From Rhodothermales bacterium (GTDB lineage Bacteria; Bacteroidota; Rhodothermia; Rhodothermales; JANQRZ01), in assembly GCA_028284265.1 (NCBI GenBank), contig JANQRZ010000008.1:62001-126000 (forward strand): a stretch of DNA of 64,000 nt, read 5' to 3'. The notes under the pieces are model-generated. The model did not search any database. It saw only the letters and a list, made by a program, of their open reading frames with translations, and was not told the DNA's origin. The position numbers and the translations under genes were made by a program. Positions 33,445 to 41,364 of the stretch are shown piece by piece; the stretch's first letter is position 1, and each line of letters starts with the position of its first letter.

Positions 33445-33452
33445 GAAAGCTA
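33445..33452 (-). promoter_or_regulatory. Candidate -7 box TAGCTTTC, 4 nt before an ATG
   Basis: The minus strand reads TAGCTTTC, one base from the consensus TAnnTTTG, ending only 4 nt before the RpiB-like ATG. If transcription starts about 6 nt downstream of the box the mRNA would begin at or near the start codon (leaderless). Confidence 0.35.
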
Positions 33453-33583
33453 CGGCAGGTCGCTGTGCGCGTGGGCCTTCGGCAGCAACGTATCGCTCCG
33501 ATGATTTTGGCGGCCCCTCACTTTCTAAAAAGCGCTTCCAGTAACTTCGTCGCTCACACCTCGCCCATCATTCGTCGCCCCAT

Positions 33584-34858
33584 ATGCCATCCATCGTCCA
33601 GGAACGCCCGAAGGTCTCGGCCTACGAAATCGCCACTGCCAACTTCCAGCGTGCTGCCGATGTGGTCGGTCTTGACGATCAGTGGCGGACGCTGATCCGG
33701 CGTCCGTTCCGCGAGATGAAGGTGGAGGTGCCGCTGCACATGGAGGACGGCACGCTGCGGACGTTCACCGGCTACCGCATCCAGCACAACGGTGCGCGCG
33801 GTCCCTTCAAGGGAGGCATCCGGTTCTCGCCGCTCGTTGATGCCGATGAGGTTCGGGCGCTCGCCGAGATGATGACCTACAAGACGGCCCTCGTCAACGT
33901 CCCGTTTGGCGGCGGTAAGGGTGGGATCAACGTGGACCCGCGCGAGCTGACGACGAAGGAACTAGAGCAGCTAACCCGGCGCTACATCTCGCGCATCCAC
34001 CTCATCCTCGGCCCGAACCGCGACGTGCCTGCGCCGGACCTCGGCTCGAACGCGCAGGTGATGGCGTGGATCGTGGACCAGTACGGACGGCAGCACGGAC
34101 ACTCGCCTGCCGTCGTGACGGGCAAGCCACTTGCGCTCGGCGGGTCGCCGGGACGCGAGGCGGCGACGGGGCGCGGCGTGATGATCTGCGCGCTCGAAGG
34201 AGCGAAGGACCTCGGCATGGAGATCAAGGACCTGCGCGTGGCCGTGCAGGGCTTCGGCAATGTCGGGATGTGGGCGGCCAAGCTCCTCAACGAGCAGGGC
34301 GCGAAGGTCGTGGCGGTCTCCGATGTGTCGGGCGGTCTCTTCAACGGCGACGGGCTGGACATCGAGGACATCTGCACCTACAAGGACGCGCAGGACCATC
34401 ACACCATCGAGGGCTACAGCGCACCCGGCGCCGAGCGCGTCTCCCACGCCGACTTCATGGGCGTCGATTGCAATGTGCTGATCCCCGCCGCCATCGAGTC
34501 GGCCATCAATGAGGACAATGTGGACAGCGTCAAGGCGAAGCTGATCGTCGAAGGCGCGAACCTGCCCGTCACCCCGGAAGCCGACCGACGGCTGAACGAG
34601 CGCGGCGTGCTCGTCCTCCCGGACCTCTTGGCGAATGCGGGCGGCGTGACGGTGTCGTACTTCGAGTGGTCGCAGAATTTCCAGCAGTACCGCTGGGAGG
34701 AGGACGACGTCAACAGTCGCCTCGAAACGATCATGCTCCGCGCCTACCGAGCCGTGCGCGACCGTGCCCAGCACTACAACGTGACGATGCGCGAAGGAGC
34801 CTTCGTCGTTGCCGTCGAGCGGGTCGTGGAGGTGGAGAAGCTGCGCGGTAAGCTCTAA
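33584..34858 (+). CDS. Glutamate dehydrogenase (Glu/Leu/Phe/Val family), paralogue 2
   Basis: A protein of 424 residues with the same ordered motifs as the enzyme at 4682-5989: GPFKGGIRF, VPFGGGKGGINVDP with the catalytic Lys, DVPAPDLGSNAQVMAW, TGKPLALGGSPGREAATGRG, QGFGNVGMWAAK and PDLLANAGGVTVSYFEW. All expected catalytic residues are present, so it should be active. The family also includes heterohexamers (for example in Thermus thermophilus), so the two products might assemble together; alternatively they differ in cofactor or direction. The upstream 143 nt hold no clear promoter. Confidence 0.95.
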   Translation: MPSIVQERPKVSAYEIATANFQRAADVVGLDDQWRTLIRRPFREMKVEVPLHMEDGTLRTFTGYRIQHNGARGPFKGGIRFSPLVDADEVRALAEMMTYKTALVNVPFGGGKGGINVDPRELTTKELEQLTRRYISRIHLILGPNRDVPAPDLGSNAQVMAWIVDQYGRQHGHSPAVVTGKPLALGGSPGREAATGRGVMICALEGAKDLGMEIKDLRVAVQGFGNVGMWAAKLLNEQGAKVVAVSDVSGGLFNGDGLDIEDICTYKDAQDHHTIEGYSAPGAERVSHADFMGVDCNVLIPAAIESAINEDNVDSVKAKLIVEGANLPVTPEADRRLNERGVLVLPDLLANAGGVTVSYFEWSQNFQQYRWEEDDVNSRLETIMLRAYRAVRDRAQHYNVTMREGAFVVAVERVVEVEKLRGKL

Positions 34859-34863
34859 GGGGA

Positions 34864-35346
34864 GTGACCGATGTAACAACACTTCGCATCCTTGCAGACA
34901 AGGCTCTTGAAGTGCCTTGTGGGCCGGAGTGTGTGGAGTGGGCTGCTTCGAAGTTAGCTGAAGGGCGTGGCGGACGGTACCTCGCTATGCTCGCGAGTGT
35001 AGCGCCACCCTATAACCATTTTGAATTAGCAGAACTCCGTGACCAAGCGCTAGCTGAGATGGGTGCCCCGGAGCTTGAGGGAGATGAGGCAGTCCGAGTG
35101 TACGTCGCCGAACGTTTCCGGCTGGCGTTTGCGGAGGAGGCAGATTTATTGGAGGTTCTTCGCGAGGCAAAAGACATCTGCATCCAGCACGATTATCTCG
35201 ACAGTGTCTACGATTTCTACTTGCTTTACTTTGCCTATGATGAACTGCAGCACCGAACACAGCAGCACTATTGGGAGGGAGCTACGCGGGATAATATCGA
35301 GCGCCTCATCGAGGAGCGGGCACGCACCCTTGTCACTTCGGTGTAA
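34864..35346 (+). CDS. Hypothetical helical protein, less GC-rich
   Basis: A protein of 160 residues from a GTG five nt after the gdh stop. It has no signal or membrane segment and is acidic and mostly helical (FRLAFAEEADLLEVLREAKD, NIERLIEERARTL) with an aromatic patch SVYDFYLLYFAYDEL. Codon use is less GC-biased than in gdh or in the following gene. Its last 14 nt overlap the convergent envC-like gene. Family not recognised. Confidence 0.6.
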   Translation: MTDVTTLRILADKALEVPCGPECVEWAASKLAEGRGGRYLAMLASVAPPYNHFELAELRDQALAEMGAPELEGDEAVRVYVAERFRLAFAEEADLLEVLREAKDICIQHDYLDSVYDFYLLYFAYDELQHRTQQHYWEGATRDNIERLIEERARTLVTSV

Positions 35347-36574
35347 GCCAGCCCGCCGGGTCCACGGCCTCGCCGCCGGAGAAGAGGGCGAAGAACACAC
35401 CTGCGCCTAGCGGATCGTCGGCGGTTCCGGCGCGGCCTACGCCCTGTCCGGCGCGGACTTCTTCGCCCTGCCGCACGTCCACCGACGAGAGGTTGCCGTA
35501 GATCGTTGCGTAGTCGCCGTGCGAGACCATGATGCAGGTGCCGTAGCCCGGCATCGCAAAGACGCGCGTCACGAGGCCCGCGAACACGGCGCGGACGGAC
35601 GCCGTCGGGGTGGTCGAAAGCTCCAGCCCAATGCTCCGGGTCTGGGTGCCGTAGACGGGGTGCGTTCGCGTCCCGAACGTGCCAGTCACGACACCCGTTG
35701 CGGGCCACGGCAGCCGCCCTCGGTTCTGCCGGAACGAGCCGGTCAGTTCCACGAAGGCCGACTCAGCGGCTTCGGCGGCACGGGCGGCCTCGGTGTTGCC
35801 TGCAGCGCGGGCGGCCTCGGCTTCGGCGCGGGCACGCGCGGCCTCCCGGCGGCGGGCGGCTTCGGCGGCGGCGATCATCTCCTGAATCCGTGACTCCAGC
35901 CGGTTCGCGTCGTCCTGCCGCTGCTGCAGCTCGGCTTGGAGTCCGCTCCGTTGCTGCCGAAGCTCCGTCACGAGGACAGCCCGTTCGCTCTTGCGGCTGG
36001 CGAGGGCCTGCTGCTCGGCCCGGCTCTCGGCGAGGAGCGTGTCGATGCGTGCTGCCGATGAGTCGAGCGCGGCCTGTCGGCTTGCCATCTCCAACTGGGT
36101 CTCGGTGATCTGCCCGAGCTTGCTCTGGCGCTGGCGGCTGAAGCGCTGGAGGTAGCGTGCCCGAATCAGCATCTGGTTGATCGATCCCGCTGAGAGAATC
36201 AGGGCGAGGTCGCCAATGCGGCCGCGCATATAGGCGTTGCGGGCGTGGACAGCGTACTCCTCCTTGAGGGCTTGCAACTCGGTCTCCAGAAACGCCATCG
36301 ACTGCTGGATGGCGACGGCTTCGTTGCTGAGGAGCGCTTGCTGTTCGCGGTACGACTCGATGAGCGCCTCGCGGACAGCGATTTCTCGGTCGAGTTCGTT
36401 CAGGGCAGCGGCGGCGTTGGTCTCTTCGCGCCGGGTGCGGAACAGGCGCTGCTCGTAGTCGGCGATCTGGCTCCTCAACTCGCGCAGGCGGGCTTCGGCA
36501 GCCTGCTGGTCATTCTGTGCGGCGGCGGGCAAGGCCGCAAGCACGAAGAGGAGTAGGAGGAAGCCGCGTGGCAT
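35333..36574 (-). CDS. EnvC-like murein hydrolase activator with degenerate LytM domain
   Basis: A protein of 413 residues: a signal peptide (MPRGFLLLLFVLAALPAAAQ), a coiled coil from about 22 to 270 (AEARLRELRSQIADYEQRLF, later an Ala/Glu/Arg-rich stretch) and a C-terminal M23/LytM fold (LPWPATGVVTGTFGTRTHPV onward). The Zn ligands expected in active M23 enzymes are missing: GLELS in place of the H-x-GID region, YGNLSS where Y-x-HLS is usual, and GAGVFFALF where the H-x-H occurs. This matches EnvC/NlpD-type proteins, which activate amidases at division rather than cutting peptidoglycan. It follows in the same direction as the DUF4292 gene. Confidence 0.9.
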   Translation of the reverse strand: MPRGFLLLLFVLAALPAAAQNDQQAAEARLRELRSQIADYEQRLFRTRREETNAAAALNELDREIAVREALIESYREQQALLSNEAVAIQQSMAFLETELQALKEEYAVHARNAYMRGRIGDLALILSAGSINQMLIRARYLQRFSRQRQSKLGQITETQLEMASRQAALDSSAARIDTLLAESRAEQQALASRKSERAVLVTELRQQRSGLQAELQQRQDDANRLESRIQEMIAAAEAARRREAARARAEAEAARAAGNTEAARAAEAAESAFVELTGSFRQNRGRLPWPATGVVTGTFGTRTHPVYGTQTRSIGLELSTTPTASVRAVFAGLVTRVFAMPGYGTCIMVSHGDYATIYGNLSSVDVRQGEEVRAGQGVGRAGTADDPLGAGVFFALFSGGEAVDPAGWLTPK

Positions 36575-36583
36575 AGGTGTGAA

Positions 36584-37354
36584 TCAGTCGAGCGGGATGA
36601 TCTCGGCATCGCCGGGGGAGAAGGGAAACTCGAGCGCGCTCGGGTTGAGCGTGAGGCTCCGGTGCTCGACGGTCACCTGCGTGGCTTCCGCTGGATTGCG
36701 GAGCACGACCCGGCGCGGCAGCACCCGCCCGTCGATGAGGTCGAACGCCGAGAACGAACGCTCGTCGATGAGTTGCTCGGCGATGAACCCCTCGTAGCGC
36801 ACCGTCCGCCAACTCGCTGGATCGACGGTGAACACTTCGTTGCCACCTTCGTCGGTGAGGATGTAGTAGCTGCTATCGCTTTGGACCGACCACCCTTCAC
36901 CGGAAGCAGGTCGGATCCGCCCGAGCATGGTGTCGAACAATGCCGCCGTATCGACGGGACCGGGTAGAAACTGCGAGACCGTTTCCATCGAGCCGACGTA
37001 GAGCCGCCCGTTGAACTTGTCGTGCAAGAACACCGAGTCCGGCGTTGCCCGCGCCCGTGCGACTTCGATGCTGAACGGTCCTCGAGCCGATGCCCAGAGC
37101 GTATCGGCAGCCCGGTGCCGGATCGTCGCCGACAACTCGGCATCGCGCTCCGGTGAACGGACCTCGACCTTGGCCTGACTGGAAAACGCGACGAGGGAAT
37201 CCCGCTCGGCGACCGTCTCCATCAGAAAGACGATCTGCTCGGCGGTGTGGTTCGGGAAGTCCGCCGGGGCCGTGAGGTCGGGCGCGTCGCGGACGAGCGG
37301 GCCGGAGGAGCACCCGGCGACGAAGAGTAGGGCAAAGGCGAGAAGCAGACGCAC
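36584..37354 (-). CDS. DUF4292 lipoprotein
   Basis: A protein of 256 residues with a lipoprotein signal MRLLLAFALLFVAGC, lipidated at Cys15. The mature part is a series of beta strands (AELSATIRHRAADTLWASAR, VRYEGFIAEQLIDERSFSAF, RRVVLRNPAEATQVTVEHRS) in the order typical of DUF4292, a LolA/LolB-like fold widespread in Bacteroidota. It ends 9 nt before the EnvC-like gene; pairing of DUF4292 and EnvC-like genes next to TPR proteins is common in this lineage. A role in envelope lipid or lipoprotein handling is inferred only from the fold. Confidence 0.85.
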   Translation of the reverse strand: MRLLLAFALLFVAGCSSGPLVRDAPDLTAPADFPNHTAEQIVFLMETVAERDSLVAFSSQAKVEVRSPERDAELSATIRHRAADTLWASARGPFSIEVARARATPDSVFLHDKFNGRLYVGSMETVSQFLPGPVDTAALFDTMLGRIRPASGEGWSVQSDSSYYILTDEGGNEVFTVDPASWRTVRYEGFIAEQLIDERSFSAFDLIDGRVLPRRVVLRNPAEATQVTVEHRSLTLNPSALEFPFSPGDAEIIPLD

Positions 37355-37400
37355 GAGAAGCAGGAGCGTGTGGTGGATAGCGTCCTATCGAACGATTGGG

Positions 37401-37408
37401 GCAAGCTA
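37401..37408 (-). promoter_or_regulatory. Candidate -7 box TAGCTTGC for the DUF4292/envC operon
   Basis: The minus strand reads TAGCTTGC 46 nt before the ATG at 37354, in the 72-nt gap that separates this gene from the upstream membrane-protein gene. Confidence 0.3.
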
Positions 37409-37426
37409 GCAAGTATGCTGCTCCCG

Positions 37427-37879
37427 TCAGGACTTTGAGCCTAGGTTCGGCTCTACTCCTCGAATAAACCAAGGAAGAACGGCAAAATAGCTTAGTGTGA
37501 GGGCAAACATCCACATGAGAGGATAATACCAGCGGGCACGCCAAGCACTGCCGTAGAGAAGGTAGTCGTCATAGTCTGGGCCGCACAGATGGTGCGACCC
37601 GAACCCTGTACTCAAGGCATGGTCCAGTACGAATAGAAGCGGAATAATGGTGACGATAGGAACCGTCAATCGAAGTCGCTGGCGCACTCTAGCAGGCGAT
37701 GTCAGCGTAAGTAATGGGATCGAGACCAAACTTAGGAGGCCACAGAGAACAAGGGTCGTCCTCCACGAGTCGTCATCGCCCATCGTACAGGTCGTGGCGA
37801 AGGACAGCAAAACCAGAAGCGGCCAAGGCCACGTCAACATGGTTCCAATGATGCTGAGTGCGTTGGAAGCTCTCAACAT
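37427..37879 (-). CDS. Small integral membrane protein, unassigned
   Basis: A protein of 150 residues with four strongly hydrophobic segments (WPWPLLVLLSFATT; TLVLCGLLSLVSIPLL; LTVPIVTIIPLLFVL; MWMFALTLSYFAVLPWF). Two Asp/His-rich loops (CTMGDDDSW, HHLCGPDYDDYL) face one side. An in-frame ATG at residue 14 is possible. Less GC-rich than its neighbours. It starts 5 nt after the TPR gene stop, so it may be expressed with it. Family not recognised. Confidence 0.6.
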   Translation of the reverse strand: MLRASNALSIIGTMLTWPWPLLVLLSFATTCTMGDDDSWRTTLVLCGLLSLVSIPLLTLTSPARVRQRLRLTVPIVTIIPLLFVLDHALSTGFGSHHLCGPDYDDYLLYGSAWRARWYYPLMWMFALTLSYFAVLPWFIRGVEPNLGSKS

Positions 37880-37884
37880 TGGAC

Positions 37885-39072
37885 CTACGGCGCAGTGCCG
37901 TCGAACTGGTCACGCAGCCGCTGCCGGTCCTCGGGCGCAAGGCCGGTGGCACCGTCCAGAGCATCGAGCATTGCGTTTCGCTCGTCCATGTCTGTCGGAT
38001 CTTCGGCGAGGAGCGTGATCGCCTCCTCGAACAACTGGACCGCGTCGGCAGGGCGACCGGCCTCGGCGTGGGCGAGGGCGGAGACGCGCAGCAGGGCGAC
38101 CTGACCGGGGAAGAGGAGCGTCGCCTCCTCGGCAGCAGCGAGGGCCGCCTCGGTATCTCCGTCGCGGAGGTGGGCGAGGACGAGCTGCTCCCAGCCTGCG
38201 AGGTTGCCCGGCTCCTCGGCCAGCGACCGGGCGAGGACTTCAGTCGAGGCGTCGGAAGACGAGGTTCCGGCGAGGGCGTCGGCGGCTTCGTCCTCGCCTG
38301 CGTCGCGGTAGAGATCGGCGAGCGCGGTGCGGGCTTCCGTGTCACTAGGATGCTCGGCGACGAGGGCTTCGAGGGTTGTGCGAGCGTCGCTGGTCCGACC
38401 GGCGCGGACGTAGACCTCGGCCAGCTCGCGGCGGAGCACGGCGTTCGACGGGTCGAGGTCCACGAGGGCTTCGAGGGAGCGGACGGCCCCGGCGATGTCG
38501 CCGAGGCGCTGGTAGATGCCGAGCATCCGCGTCCGCACCGCTCCGTTCTCGCCGACGCGGTCGAGGACGAGTTCGTAGGTGGCGAGGGCCTCCTCGAAGC
38601 GATTGGTCTGCTGCTGGACGCGGGCGAGGGAAGTCAGGGCCGTCAGGTCGCTGGGCGTCAGGTCGAGCAGGCTCTGGTAGGTGTCTACGGCCGCATCTGT
38701 CTCCCCGGCGGCGAGTTGCAAGGTGGCGAGCTGGCGGTACGTGCTCGGCTCGTCCGGCGCGACCTCCACCGCCTGCGCCGCGAAGTAGAGCGCTGCCGAC
38801 AGGTTCTCCTCGGCCTCGTGGGCTTCGGCGAGAGCGATGAGTACGGCGGCCTCGCCGGGCCGCACTTCGAGGGCGCGCTCGTACTGCTGGATCGCCGCCT
38901 CGTAGTCGCCGATGTAGGCCCGCGTCATCCCGCGCACGAACGCCTGCTCGGCGCGCATGGCGCGGAGGGTATCGCTCTCCGGTGGTTTGCCCGAAATGTC
39001 GAGCGAACGCTGTGCCGTCGCAGGGAGACAGACAGCAACCGAGAGCGAGAGGATAAGGAGCGTGCGAAGCAT
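37885..39072 (-). CDS. Exported tetratricopeptide-repeat protein
   Basis: A protein of 395 residues. A signal peptide (MLRTLLILSLSVAVCLPATA) is followed by about nine TPR units of 34 residues, for example AIQQYERALEVRPGEAAVLI, AVDTYQSLLDLTPSDLTALT and AVRSLEALVDLDPSNAVLRR, each with the Ala8/Ala20/Pro32 pattern. It should work as a periplasmic protein-protein scaffold. It lies upstream of, and in line with, the small membrane protein, DUF4292 and EnvC-like genes. Confidence 0.9.
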   Translation of the reverse strand: MLRTLLILSLSVAVCLPATAQRSLDISGKPPESDTLRAMRAEQAFVRGMTRAYIGDYEAAIQQYERALEVRPGEAAVLIALAEAHEAEENLSAALYFAAQAVEVAPDEPSTYRQLATLQLAAGETDAAVDTYQSLLDLTPSDLTALTSLARVQQQTNRFEEALATYELVLDRVGENGAVRTRMLGIYQRLGDIAGAVRSLEALVDLDPSNAVLRRELAEVYVRAGRTSDARTTLEALVAEHPSDTEARTALADLYRDAGEDEAADALAGTSSSDASTEVLARSLAEEPGNLAGWEQLVLAHLRDGDTEAALAAAEEATLLFPGQVALLRVSALAHAEAGRPADAVQLFEEAITLLAEDPTDMDERNAMLDALDGATGLAPEDRQRLRDQFDGTAP

Positions 39073-39184
39073 GGGTCAGCGGGTCAGCCTGACAACGTGG
39101 TACGCACGATGTCGCAAAAGTTCAGACGGCTCGGGGTAATTTGGGCGCTCCGTGACCCCAGTGTCAGTATGACGTTTGCTATTT

Positions 39185-39292
39185 GTCATTTCGACGAGCG
39201 CAGACACAGCGTGTCGGAGCGAGGAGAAATCTCCTACCTCGAAGTCAAGCCAACCCTAGCCGAAGGGGATTTCTCGCTTCGCTCGAAATGAC
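39185..39292. repeat. Dispersed imperfect palindromic repeat, copy 4 (TTCGACGAG type)
   Basis: The left end GTCATTTCGACGAGCG and the right end CGCTTCGCTCGAAATGAC pair imperfectly, with inner GAGAAATCTCC and GGGGATTTCTC. It lies in the gap between the divergent TPR and YfcC-type transporter genes (39073-39344). The rest of that gap shows no gene. Confidence 0.85.
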
Positions 39293-39344
39293 AGATGGAG
39301 ACGCGGATGCCTGATTCCCGACCTACGACTCTCGACCCTAGATC

Positions 39345-40793
39345 ATGCTCTCCAAGTTCAAGGCCCCCGATACGACCCTCATCATCTTCTCGATCATCAT
39401 CCTCGCGGCGGTGCTGACGTGGATCGTCCCGGCTGGAGAGTACGCGAAGGCCGAGATGGAGGTCGAGGGTGCAGGCATGCGCGAGGTCGTCGTTCCCGGC
39501 TCGTTCCAGACCGTCGAGCGCGACTTCGACGGGCCGCTCGAACGGATCGTCCACACCGTCGCCATCGTCCTACAAGCCCCGATCCTCGGGTTCATCGACC
39601 CCGACGCTGCGCCGATCATCGCGTTCGTGATCCTCGTCGGGGGCGCGTTCGCGGTGCTGACGGAGACCGGGGCGGTCGAGGCGTCGCTGCGAAGGCTCGT
39701 CGTGGCCTCCCGACAGTCGCGGGCGGTCGAGGTGGGGATGATCCCGATCTTCATGGCCGTCTTCTCGCTCGGCGGGGCGGTGTTCGGGATGGCGGAGGAG
39801 ACGATCCCGTTCATCCTGATCTTCGTCCCCCTCGCGCTCGCGCTCGGCTACGACTCGATCACGGGCGTGGCGATCCCGTTCCTCGGGTCGGCCGCCGGGT
39901 TCGCCGGGGCCTTCCTCAACCCGTTCACGGTCGGCGTCGCCCAAGGCATCGCGGCGGTCCCGCTGTTCTCGGGCGTCGGGTTCCGCGTCGTCCTGTGGGT
40001 GATCGTAACCGTCGTGGTGATCGCCTTCGTGATGTGGCACGCCGCCCGCGTCCGTCGCGACCCCACCCGTAGCCCCACCTTCGAACTCGACGAGCGGAAG
40101 CGGCACGACGGGCTGCACCTCGACGCCGAAGGCGAGCCGCCATCGCTCACGGGGCGTCAGCAGTCGGTGCTCTGGGTGTTCGCGCTCGGCATCGCAGCCC
40201 TCGTCTACGGCGTGCTCCAGTACGGGTGGTACATCACCGAGATCGCGGCCCTCTTCGTCGCGCTCGGGATCGTGATGGGCGCGGTGGGTGGTCTCGGGGG
40301 AAATGGCACGGCACGGGCGTTTATGGTGGGTGCGAAAGACCTCGTCGCCACCGCCGTCATCATCGGCCTCGCGCGGGGCATTCTGATCGTGATGCAGGAC
40401 GGGCAGGTGATCGACACGATCCTCCACGCGCTCGCCTCGGGGCTGGAGGGGACGGGCTCGACGGTCGCGGCGATGGCGATGTTCGGGTCGCAGACGGTCA
40501 TCAACTTCTTCGTCCCGAGCGGGAGCGGGCAGGCCGCGCTCACGATGCCACTCATGGCCCCGCTCTCCGACCTCGTCGGCGTGACGCGGCAGACCGCCGT
40601 GCTCGCCTTCCAGATGGGCGACGGCTTCACCAACATGATCATCCCGACGAGCGCCGTGCTGATGGGCGCCCTCACGCTGGCCGACGTGCCGTGGCAGAAG
40701 TGGGCGCGGTGGATGCTCCCGCTTCAACTCGCCCTGTTCGCCCTCGGCCTTGCCGCCCTCGCCGTCGCGGTCTCGATTGGGTGGGGGAGCTAG
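39345..40793 (+). CDS. YfcC-family (basic amino acid/C4-dicarboxylate-type) transporter
   Basis: A protein of 482 residues with about 12 hydrophobic helices and a short periplasmic insertion after the first (VPAGEYAKAEMEVEG). The start KAPDTTLIIFSIIILAAVLT, the conserved FSLGGAVFGMAEETIPF and the PSGSGQAALTMPLMAPLSDL motif identify the YfcC/AitC-type branch of the DASS/ion-transporter superfamily, found beside arginine-deiminase and dipeptidase genes in other bacteria. The substrate is probably an organic acid or amino acid; it is not defined here. Confidence 0.88.
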   Translation: MLSKFKAPDTTLIIFSIIILAAVLTWIVPAGEYAKAEMEVEGAGMREVVVPGSFQTVERDFDGPLERIVHTVAIVLQAPILGFIDPDAAPIIAFVILVGGAFAVLTETGAVEASLRRLVVASRQSRAVEVGMIPIFMAVFSLGGAVFGMAEETIPFILIFVPLALALGYDSITGVAIPFLGSAAGFAGAFLNPFTVGVAQGIAAVPLFSGVGFRVVLWVIVTVVVIAFVMWHAARVRRDPTRSPTFELDERKRHDGLHLDAEGEPPSLTGRQQSVLWVFALGIAALVYGVLQYGWYITEIAALFVALGIVMGAVGGLGGNGTARAFMVGAKDLVATAVIIGLARGILIVMQDGQVIDTILHALASGLEGTGSTVAAMAMFGSQTVINFFVPSGSGQAALTMPLMAPLSDLVGVTRQTAVLAFQMGDGFTNMIIPTSAVLMGALTLADVPWQKWARWMLPLQLALFALGLAALAVAVSIGWGS

Positions 40794-40850
40794 CTGCTTA
40801 ACGATATGTGATGTTCACTATACCTACTTGTCTGACAGGAGAAGGGCAAT

Positions 40851-41288
40851 ATGAACATAGAAAGCATCATCTCATACATTGCTACGCTCGGGATAGGTGG
40901 CCTCATCGGTGTTCTCATCAAGTCTACCCTTGACGCTCGCCTTCAGAACAAGAGGTTGCTCTTTGAGGCACGCACTAAGGCTTATGCGGGCATTTCTGGC
41001 CGTGTACTGAATCTCTTTCAGGAGCCCGATATCCACGCGCTACCCGATCACGTCAAGATCGTCCGAATCGGGGCGATCTTGTCGGAACCAATGCTGCTTG
41101 GTAGTCACGAATTAGTTGATGTGTTAGGCGATTACCGAGTAAAGGTTCAGCAATTTCACGTTGCTCTGACTGACGGGGACGAGGACAAGCAGATCGAATT
41201 GCACCGCGAACTCATAAAGCTTGCCGGTAGAGTCATCGACCAGATGCGTTGGGACCTACATGGTGGACGAAAATCAGTCTGGGATTAG
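40851..41288 (+). CDS. Hypothetical protein with N-terminal membrane helix
   Basis: A protein of 145 residues. The first 25 residues form a membrane helix (IISYIATLGIGGLIGVLIKS), followed by a soluble, mostly helical part (LFEARTKAYAGISGRVLNLF). Unlike its neighbours, the gene has a good Shine-Dalgarno sequence, AGGAG at 40837-40841, 9 nt before the ATG, and lower GC content. Both suggest acquisition from another source. Family not recognised. Confidence 0.7.
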   Translation: MNIESIISYIATLGIGGLIGVLIKSTLDARLQNKRLLFEARTKAYAGISGRVLNLFQEPDIHALPDHVKIVRIGAILSEPMLLGSHELVDVLGDYRVKVQQFHVALTDGDEDKQIELHRELIKLAGRVIDQMRWDLHGGRKSVWD

Positions 41289-41303
41289 TTCTTTCGCGGA
41301 AAA

Positions 41304-41335
41304 CAGCCCACCCGGCATTTTCGCAGGGTGGGCTG
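41304..41335 (-). terminator. Intrinsic terminator of the aldehyde dehydrogenase gene
   Basis: A ten-base-pair stem (CAGCCCACCC with GGGTGGGCTG) and 12-nt loop. On the minus strand it is followed by TTTTCC, 29 nt beyond the aldehyde dehydrogenase stop. It can also end transcription of the convergent gene. Confidence 0.8.
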
Positions 41336-41364
41336 CTTGAATTGGCCGCGAAGCGTCGAGGCGT

